Shown here piece by piece: positions 7,091-12,223 of a stretch of 12,223 bases of DNA (position 1 is the stretch's first letter; each line of letters opens with the position of its first letter). The position numbers and the translations under genes were made by a program. Below the pieces are notes generated by a model. That model searched no databases. It was not told where the DNA came from and saw only the letters and a program-made list of their open reading frames with translations. Origin of the DNA: JACZSB01 sp965372015 (GTDB taxonomy: Bacteria > Fidelibacterota > Marinisomatia > SCGC-AAA003-L08 > TS1B11); NCBI GenBank assembly GCA_965372015.1, contig CBDVAP010000087.1:1-12223 (forward strand), read 5' to 3'.

Positions 7091-9580
7091 ATGCAACTAT
7101 TCGATCCTGTCTGCGGGATGACCATCTCCGCTGAACCGGCAGTTGACACGCGGGAATTTGAAGGCCGGACATACGCCTTTTGCTGCTCCGGCTGCCGAGA
7201 CAAGTTTGATGCAGATCCCGAAGGGACCGTAGCTCGTGCTAAGGAGCGGTTCCCGGAGCATTTCGCCGCCACCGATCCTCTTGAGACTACTGCGGAAAGC
7301 AGTGGGCATCACCATCCAGCCATCGCTGACGAAACCCAAGTGCCGCCGGTTCCCGGGACCAGCTACCTCTGCCCCATGCACCCGGAAGTCAAAGAACCCC
7401 ACCCCGGTCCTTGTCCCCTGTGCGGTATGGCCCTCGAACCGGAATCCGTTGCCCTTCAGAGCAGCCTGCAATACACTTGCCCGATGCATCCCGAAGTGGT
7501 GCAATCCGAACCGGGGGCCTGCCCTATCTGTGGCATGTCCTTAGAGCCCCAATCCATGACGGTTGAGGAGGAAGCCAACCCGGAGCTGATCGACATGCGC
7601 CGCCGGTTCTGGACCGGTGTGGCCTTCAGCCTCCCGCTGCTGGTGATCACCATGGGTGAAATGATCTTTCGCCTGCCGCTACTGAGCCGCCTGGTCGGTG
7701 GCTGGAGCAACTGGCTGCAATTGGCGCTGGCCACCCCGGTGGTGCTATGGGGTGGCGCGCCCTTTTTCCAGCGGGGCTGGGCTTCGATTGTGAACCGCAG
7801 TCTGAACATGTTCACATTGATCGCCCTGGGCACGGGAGTGGCTTATGGCTACAGCCTGATCGCCACCCTCTTCCCCGGCATTTTCCCGGAGGCCTTCCGC
7901 GGGCCGGATGGAGGGGTCGCTGTCTATTTTGAAGCTGCGGCGGTGATTGTCACCCTGGTTCTCCTGGGCCAGGTGCTGGAGCTTAGCGCCCGCAGCCGGA
8001 CCGGCGCCGCCATCAAGGCCTTGCTGGGCCTGGCGCCCAAAACGGCCCGCCGCCTGGGCGATGATGGCCTTGAAGAGGACGTGCCTCTGGAGCTGGTGAA
8101 AATCGGAGACCGCTTGCGCATCCGTCCCGGCGAGAAAGTGCCGGTGGACGGCGAGGTGATCGAGGGCAGCAGTTCGGTGGACGAATCGATGGTCACCGGC
8201 GAGTCGATCCCCGTGGAGAAGTCCGCCGGCGACAAGGTCATCGGGGCCACAGTCAACGGCACCGGCGCCCTGGTGATGCGCGCCGAGCGGGTGGGAGCGG
8301 AGACCCTGCTCTCCCAAATCGTCCGGATGGTGGCCGAGGCCCAACGCAGCCGGGCGCCTATTCAGAAACTCGCCGACCAGGTCGCAGGCTACTTTGTACC
8401 GGCGGTAATGATCGCCGCCACCCTTACATTCATCATCTGGGCGCTATTCGGCCCGGCCCCGGCCCTCGCCTACGCACTGATCAACTCCGTGGCGGTGCTG
8501 ATTATAGCTTGCCCTTGCGCTCTGGGTCTGGCGACACCCATGTCCATCATGGTCGCCACCGGCAAAGGCGCCACCGTGGGCGTATTATTCAAGAACGCCG
8601 AGGCCATCGAACAATTCCGCCAGGTGGACACCCTGGTTGTGGACAAAACCGGGACTCTGACCGAGGGCCGGCCCCGGCTGGTCAGCGTGGTACCGGTTGA
8701 GGGGCAGGACGAATCAGGCCTGCTTCGGGCGGCCGCCAGCCTGGAGAGGGGCAGCGAGCATCCCTTGGCCGCCTCCATCGTGCAGGGCGCTGAAGAGCGC
8801 GGTGTTGCGCTGGTAGAAGCCCAGGACTTCGAATCGATCACCGGCAAGGGGGTCAAGGGCAACGTGGATGGCAGCGCCGTGGCACTGGGCAACCTTGCCC
8901 TGCTGGATGAACTGGGAGTGGATCCGGGGCCCTTGGCCGAACAGGCCGAGTCCCTACGAGCGGAAGGACAGACTGTGATGTTCGTAACCATCAACGGCCG
9001 GCCGGCGGGGTTGGTGGGGGTGGCCGATCCGATCAAGGACACGACCACGGAGGCGATCCGCCTGTTGCACGAGGAGGGGTTGCGAATAGTGATGCTCACC
9101 GGTGACAGCGACACCACCGCCCGGGCCGTGGCTCGCCGATTGAACTTGGACGAGGTCACCGCAGAGGTGCTACCCGATCAAAAGGCGGAGATAGTCAAGC
9201 GCCTTCAGGAAGAAGGCCACTCCGTGGCTATGGCCGGTGACGGTATCAACGATGCCCCGGCCCTGGCCCAAGCTCAAGTAGGTATCGCCATGGGAACCGG
9301 CACCGACGTGGCCATGGAAAGCGCCGGCGTCACTCTGGTGAAAGGCGACCTGCGGGGCATCGTCAAGGCCCGGCGGCTCAGCCGGGCTACCATGCGAAAC
9401 ATCCGCCAGAACCTGTTCTGGGCCTTTGCCTACAATTTACTGGGAATCCCGGTAGCCGCCGGTGTGCTCTACCCCTTCTTCGGGATTCTCTTGAGCCCCA
9501 TTATCGCCGCCGCCGCCATGAGCTTCAGTTCGGTGTCGGTGATCGGTAACGCCTTGCGGCTCCGGCAGTTGCGACTTTAA
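7091..9580 (+). CDS. Cu+-exporting P1B-type ATPase with YHS and two heavy-metal-binding modules
   Basis: The 829-residue protein uses ATP to pump Cu+ (or Ag+) out of the cytosol. The N-terminus has a YHS/TRASH-like module, DPVCGM (5-10) with FCCSGC (about 30-35). Two CPMHPEV modules each ending in CP-x-CGM (about 93-120 and 131-155) follow. There is no classical GMxCxxC HMA domain. Core motifs are TGES (369-372), the membrane CPC (474-476), DKTGT with phospho-acceptor D518, the HP motif (557-558) and GDGIND (716-721). YN (781-782) and MSFSS (810-814) in the last two membrane segments are the P1B-1 (Cu+) pattern. About eight membrane segments are expected. The regulator is 178 nt upstream and the DUF2231 gene 44 nt downstream. 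copA is a likely but not proven name. Confidence 0.93.
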   Translation: MQLFDPVCGMTISAEPAVDTREFEGRTYAFCCSGCRDKFDADPEGTVARAKERFPEHFAATDPLETTAESSGHHHPAIADETQVPPVPGTSYLCPMHPEVKEPHPGPCPLCGMALEPESVALQSSLQYTCPMHPEVVQSEPGACPICGMSLEPQSMTVEEEANPELIDMRRRFWTGVAFSLPLLVITMGEMIFRLPLLSRLVGGWSNWLQLALATPVVLWGGAPFFQRGWASIVNRSLNMFTLIALGTGVAYGYSLIATLFPGIFPEAFRGPDGGVAVYFEAAAVIVTLVLLGQVLELSARSRTGAAIKALLGLAPKTARRLGDDGLEEDVPLELVKIGDRLRIRPGEKVPVDGEVIEGSSSVDESMVTGESIPVEKSAGDKVIGATVNGTGALVMRAERVGAETLLSQIVRMVAEAQRSRAPIQKLADQVAGYFVPAVMIAATLTFIIWALFGPAPALAYALINSVAVLIIACPCALGLATPMSIMVATGKGATVGVLFKNAEAIEQFRQVDTLVVDKTGTLTEGRPRLVSVVPVEGQDESGLLRAAASLERGSEHPLAASIVQGAEERGVALVEAQDFESITGKGVKGNVDGSAVALGNLALLDELGVDPGPLAEQAESLRAEGQTVMFVTINGRPAGLVGVADPIKDTTTEAIRLLHEEGLRIVMLTGDSDTTARAVARRLNLDEVTAEVLPDQKAEIVKRLQEEGHSVAMAGDGINDAPALAQAQVGIAMGTGTDVAMESAGVTLVKGDLRGIVKARRLSRATMRNIRQNLFWAFAYNLLGIPVAAGVLYPFFGILLSPIIAAAAMSFSSVSVIGNALRLRQLRL

Positions 9581-9624
9581 CATCGGTTATTCGTATGATA
9601 ATCTTACCTTAGGGAGGAGTGGAG

Positions 9625-10176
9625 ATGTCCGGATTTGAATCACTGCTGAATGTCCATCCCCTGTTTGTGCACTTTCCCATCGCCATAACTATCCTGGCGT
9701 TGGTTTTTGAAGGAGCAGCACGCCTCAACAGGGAGAAATTCCCGCTGGTCATCGCCACCGCCTTGATCTACAGCGCAGCTTTGTCAGCTGTATTGACCGT
9801 CCTCACCGGGTTCAATGCCGCTGATACTCTCGGGCACGATTCCCCGGGGCACGACCTGGTGCATACCCACCGGGAATTAATGCTTTTTTATAGCGCCGTT
9901 ATTGTGGTATTGGCCCTGGGAAACTTCATCATTGCCAAAAGAGCGGGCGACCGGCCGGCATCGATTTGGGGGAAAGTGTTCCGGCCCGGCCTGCTGATCA
10001 TGGCGACCGTAGTGCTGGTGTGGGGGTCGGACCTGGGCGGCCAGCTGGTTTTCAAGCATGGCATGGGTATACAGCCGCCGGCCACGCCGTCATCTGGCGA
10101 AGCGCTACCGGAACAGGCGGCGCCGGGCGATCCCACCAACGAGGTGCAACACGAGGACGACGATCACGTGCACTAG
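9625..10176 (+). CDS. DUF2231 membrane protein with histidine/aspartate-rich tail
   Basis: The 183-residue protein has the DUF2231 signature HPLFVHFPIA (11-20) at the start of the first of about four membrane segments (15-33, 41-62, 86-106, 120-135). The closing pattern GGQLVFKHGMG (138-148) is also typical. A loop between segments 2 and 3 contains H71, H76, H80 and H82. The soluble tail ends in an Asp/Glu/His cluster (HEDDDHVH). The family has no established reaction. Conserved histidines and the position 44 nt after a Cu+ ATPase suggest a metal- or haem-related membrane role, which is inference. The ATG at 9625 is chosen over the GTG at 9619 because GGAGG lies 7 nt before the ATG and abuts the GTG. 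Confidence 0.85.
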   Translation: MSGFESLLNVHPLFVHFPIAITILALVFEGAARLNREKFPLVIATALIYSAALSAVLTVLTGFNAADTLGHDSPGHDLVHTHRELMLFYSAVIVVLALGNFIIAKRAGDRPASIWGKVFRPGLLIMATVVLVWGSDLGGQLVFKHGMGIQPPATPSSGEALPEQAAPGDPTNEVQHEDDDHVH

Positions 10177-10232
10177 CGACATCGCACGGGTCTATTGAAA
10201 ATTGTAAAAGGGGTAAGACGACCGTTTGGCCG

Positions 10233-11459
10233 TTAGTCGGTCGGCTGATCGCTGAGAAAGATGTTCTGCGTCCAGTCCAGCGCTGCAAAGTAAAGGTCCG
10301 GCACCTCCTCTTCCGGCATGCCCAAAGTGGCCAAATGGGTGTGGAGCGGGTCCCATTCTCCCTCCTCGTATGCCATAACGGCTTCAAACAAGTTCTTGAA
10401 CGGGCTTTCCCCCCCCAGCAACGCTGCTTTGACATCCTCTTTGATCGGAATATCTTGCAATACCTCTTTCTTGGGACGGCCGAAGAATAAATCGATCATG
10501 GAAAAAATGCCCATGAAAAAGAGGTCGTCCCCCCGGCCGATATGCCCCAGCCGGTTTCCCAACTGCTCCAGAAAGCGCCCCCGTACCACACAGGTCACCA
10601 GTGCTTCTTCCGGCAGATCTTCTCCCATGTTGGTCATGGAGACCATCGAGGCCCATTTCGCCACCTGCCGGGTACCCAGCATATTGAGGGCGTGCTTGAT
10701 CGATTCAATCTCGTTACGCAGACCAAATGCGGCCGAGTTGATGTACTTGAGCAACTTTAAGGTCAGTGACACATCCTGTTTAATGATCTCATCCAGCTTG
10801 TTGAAACTGATGTCCGCCTGGTTGATTTCCTGTAAGAGACGCAGATAGTTCAGTTTGAAGACCGGGATGGTGTCCCGGGAGACAATTTTAGCCTCGTAGA
10901 AGAACGGGCCGTGAAAGTAATCGTATTTCAAGCCTTTGGCCAGCTCGAAAGCATCCCGGGTCATCAGGCCATGGGCCAGCGTTTGGATTTTCTGGCGTCC
11001 ACACCAGATAGGTATCAGCCGCAAGTCGGACTCCGACAAGCCGGTGAAGTCAACTACGATTATGTCTGCCAGTACGCCCATTTCTTGCAGATCGCCCTCC
11101 AGCGCAAAAGCCCCCATGGCGATACGGAAACCGTCCCCCTTTAATTTCTTGACGGCCTCCACCTGCTCGGCCGTGGGCACAAAGGCATCAGACAGCAGCA
11201 GTATGGCGGTCTTCTTGGAAAGACGATTGACGGCCTTATCGGTGAGCAGGCTCGGTGCGATTTCCACCAGCACCCGCCGCTTCCGACGTCCCGGCTGGTC
11301 TACGCCGGCGAACAGGGACACAGCTATGTCGGCCGGTATATTGTTCATGGCCTCAGGATCGGCCAGCAACTCAACCGGATTGAAGCCGAAACTCAGCTCG
11401 TGGGCAAATACCTTTTCCTGGGCGGTAAAAACCGGTAGTCTGGCGATCAGCTGCTGCAT
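10233..11459 (-). CDS. Degenerate EAL plus HDOD domain signalling protein (YuxH-like)
   Basis: The 408-residue protein combines an EAL-like region (1-195) with an HDOD domain (about 200-390). The N-terminus LIARLPVFTAQEKVFAHELSF aligns with the usual RQPIFD...YELLFR opening. The catalytic EAL becomes ELS (21-23), the DDFG metal site appears as GAFA (116-119), and the usual LEITE glutamates are missing, so cyclic-di-GMP hydrolysis is unlikely. The HDOD half has the typical LLKYINSAAFGLRNEIESIKHAL stretch (from about 236) and LGTRQVAKW. Such proteins act in signalling or stress regulation by protein binding. The ATG at 11459 is chosen because homology starts there. A GTG at 11528 would add 23 residues lacking family resemblance. 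Neither start has a strong Shine-Dalgarno. Confidence 0.88.
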   Translation of the reverse strand: MQQLIARLPVFTAQEKVFAHELSFGFNPVELLADPEAMNNIPADIAVSLFAGVDQPGRRKRRVLVEIAPSLLTDKAVNRLSKKTAILLLSDAFVPTAEQVEAVKKLKGDGFRIAMGAFALEGDLQEMGVLADIIVVDFTGLSESDLRLIPIWCGRQKIQTLAHGLMTRDAFELAKGLKYDYFHGPFFYEAKIVSRDTIPVFKLNYLRLLQEINQADISFNKLDEIIKQDVSLTLKLLKYINSAAFGLRNEIESIKHALNMLGTRQVAKWASMVSMTNMGEDLPEEALVTCVVRGRFLEQLGNRLGHIGRGDDLFFMGIFSMIDLFFGRPKKEVLQDIPIKEDVKAALLGGESPFKNLFEAVMAYEEGEWDPLHTHLATLGMPEEEVPDLYFAALDWTQNIFLSDQPTD

Positions 11460-11536
11460 GTTTTCATTCTGCTCATTAATTCTGTCATAAGAAACACACA
11501 AGTTAATCTGAAATGATGCCCCGCGCACAGCAAGAA

Positions 11537-11548
11537 TACAGGGCTGTA
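11537..11548. repeat. Short inverted repeat TACAG-GG-CTGTA upstream of the EAL-HDOD gene
   Basis: A perfect 5-bp dyad with a 2-bp centre lies 78 nt before the ATG at 11459. It could be an operator half-site pair. Five-base arms are easily found by chance and no regulator is recognised. Confidence 0.2.
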
Positions 11549-11610
11549 CACCAATATTTCAGTCCTAATATCCACATTGGACTTTCATATTCCAGCCACG
11601 CCTTCCGTGA

Positions 11611-11631
11611 CGGCCTCATTTGAAATGGCCG
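11611..11631. repeat. Imperfect palindrome in the spacer between pgsA-like and EAL-HDOD genes
   Basis: CGGCC (11611-11615) pairs with GGCCG (11627-11631), and the interior CATTTGAAATG is itself palindromic. It lies 19 nt after the pgsA-like stop. It is not followed by a T tract in either direction, so it is a weak terminator at best. It could serve as a 3' stabilising hairpin or a protein-binding site. Confidence 0.3.
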
Positions 11632-11649
11632 CCGGGCGCATTACCCCGG

Positions 11650-12213
11650 TTATAGTGCCGGTAGGGAATAAAGTCGGCGGATGTAAAAGCGCAGGTATAG
11701 AGCCCAACTGACCAGCATCAGGCCCGTAGCGGCCAACAGCACCAGTCGTCCCCAGTAGGTGAAATTGAATATATAGAGTGCCATGGCCAAACTGGTGACC
11801 CCTACGAAATATTTTCCAGTCATATTGGTCTGAAAAACTTCTGCCAGCCTGACCATCAGGTATGTACCGATAATGGAGATAGTAACATCCCGCAATCCCA
11901 GAATCAGGAAAAAGAGAATAGGAAAACGGCGCTGGGGATCAAAGATCAAAAAGATCATCACCGCCATCATAATGAATTTATCGGCAATGGGGTCCAGCAA
12001 CTTACCCACATTGGTAATCTCGTCGGCCCGCCGGGCCAGGTAGCCATCGGCGTAATCGGAAACCACCGCCAGGATAACCATTATCAGAGCCCAGATCATC
12101 AGGTCCTGTTCGAGCACAATAACCAGCGGGATGGATAAAAAAGCCCGGAACAGGCTCAGTCCATTGCTGATGGTGAAGACTCTGTCACGGTTTCCGGGCA
12201 TCGATTTCGCCAT
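11650..12213 (-). CDS. CDP-alcohol phosphatidyltransferase (PgsA-like)
   Basis: This is an integral membrane enzyme that transfers a phosphatidyl group from CDP-diacylglycerol to an alcohol. Glycerol 3-phosphate would be the acceptor if it is PgsA, giving phosphatidylglycerophosphate. The 187-residue length fits PgsA. The family motif D-G-x2-A-R-x8-G-x3-D-x3-D is intact in DGYLARRADEITNVGKLLDP and the following IADK. The start FTISNGLSLFRAF resembles the PgsA N-terminus. Later segments diverge: the usual K-x-K-T after the LRD segment is replaced by KYFVGV, so the acceptor is uncertain. The ATG at 12213 has its only Shine-Dalgarno (AAGG) immediately adjacent. The ATG at 12201 is the alternative, with AAGGA 11 nt upstream. 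The upstream context lies beyond the window. Confidence 0.8.
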   Translation of the reverse strand: MAKSMPGNRDRVFTISNGLSLFRAFLSIPLVIVLEQDLMIWALIMVILAVVSDYADGYLARRADEITNVGKLLDPIADKFIMMAVMIFLIFDPQRRFPILFFLILGLRDVTISIIGTYLMVRLAEVFQTNMTGKYFVGVTSLAMALYIFNFTYWGRLVLLAATGLMLVSWALYLRFYIRRLYSLPAL

Positions 12214-12223
12214 CCTTCAATTG

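Noticed and set aside
10177..10232. Possible bidirectional terminator between the convergent DUF2231 and EAL-HDOD genes
   Set aside because: CGACCG and CGGTCG could pair across a 13-base loop, but there is no T tract on either side and the stem is only 6 bp.

Overview
The window looks like a chromosomal segment of a Gram-negative-type bacterium of moderately high GC. The gene content hints at the FCB superphylum or a neighbouring candidate phylum. The best clue is a regulator that fuses a heavy-metal-associated (HMA) domain to an AraC-type DNA-binding domain, an architecture I know mainly from Bacteroidetes-like copper loci. No rRNA, tRNA, CRISPR array, insertion sequence or prophage gene is visible, so the taxonomy is an inference.

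Left region (1-5805, all minus strand): the conserved translation and transcription cluster rimP-nusA-infB-rbfA-truB, read right to left, with truB cut by the left edge. The genes are tightly packed: 15 nt between rimP and nusA, 19 nt between nusA and infB, an 8-nt overlap of infB and rbfA, and a 4-nt ATGA overlap of rbfA and truB. nusA and rbfA appear to start with TTG and infB with GTG. The ylxR and ylxQ genes that sit between nusA and infB in many Firmicutes are absent. Upstream of rimP lie a sigma70-like promoter candidate and a perfect 10-bp hairpin with a T-rich tail. Before these is a gene for a single-pass membrane protein with a TPR-like C-terminal domain.

Middle region (6030-10176, all plus strand): a metal-homeostasis cassette in opposite orientation to the genes on both sides. 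It encodes a half-size UPF0016/GDT1 membrane protein, an HMA-AraC fusion regulator, a Cu+-type P1B ATPase whose N-terminus carries a YHS/TRASH-like module and two CPMHP heavy-metal-binding modules, and a DUF2231 membrane protein with a His/Asp-rich tail. The likely logic is that the regulator senses cytosolic metal through its own CxxC domain, the ATPase exports Cu+, and the DUF2231 protein is an accessory membrane partner. This is inferred from context. A 53-codon minus-strand open frame without a usual start codon, just left of the cassette, may be the remnant of a gene cut at the cassette boundary.

Right region (10233-12213, minus strand): a protein with a degenerate EAL domain and an HDOD domain (YuxH-like signalling family), preceded by a CDP-alcohol phosphatidyltransferase resembling PgsA. 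Both read right to left.

I do not see a clearly new multi-gene system. The most unusual parts are the composition of the metal cassette and the hairpin/promoter arrangement ahead of rimP.
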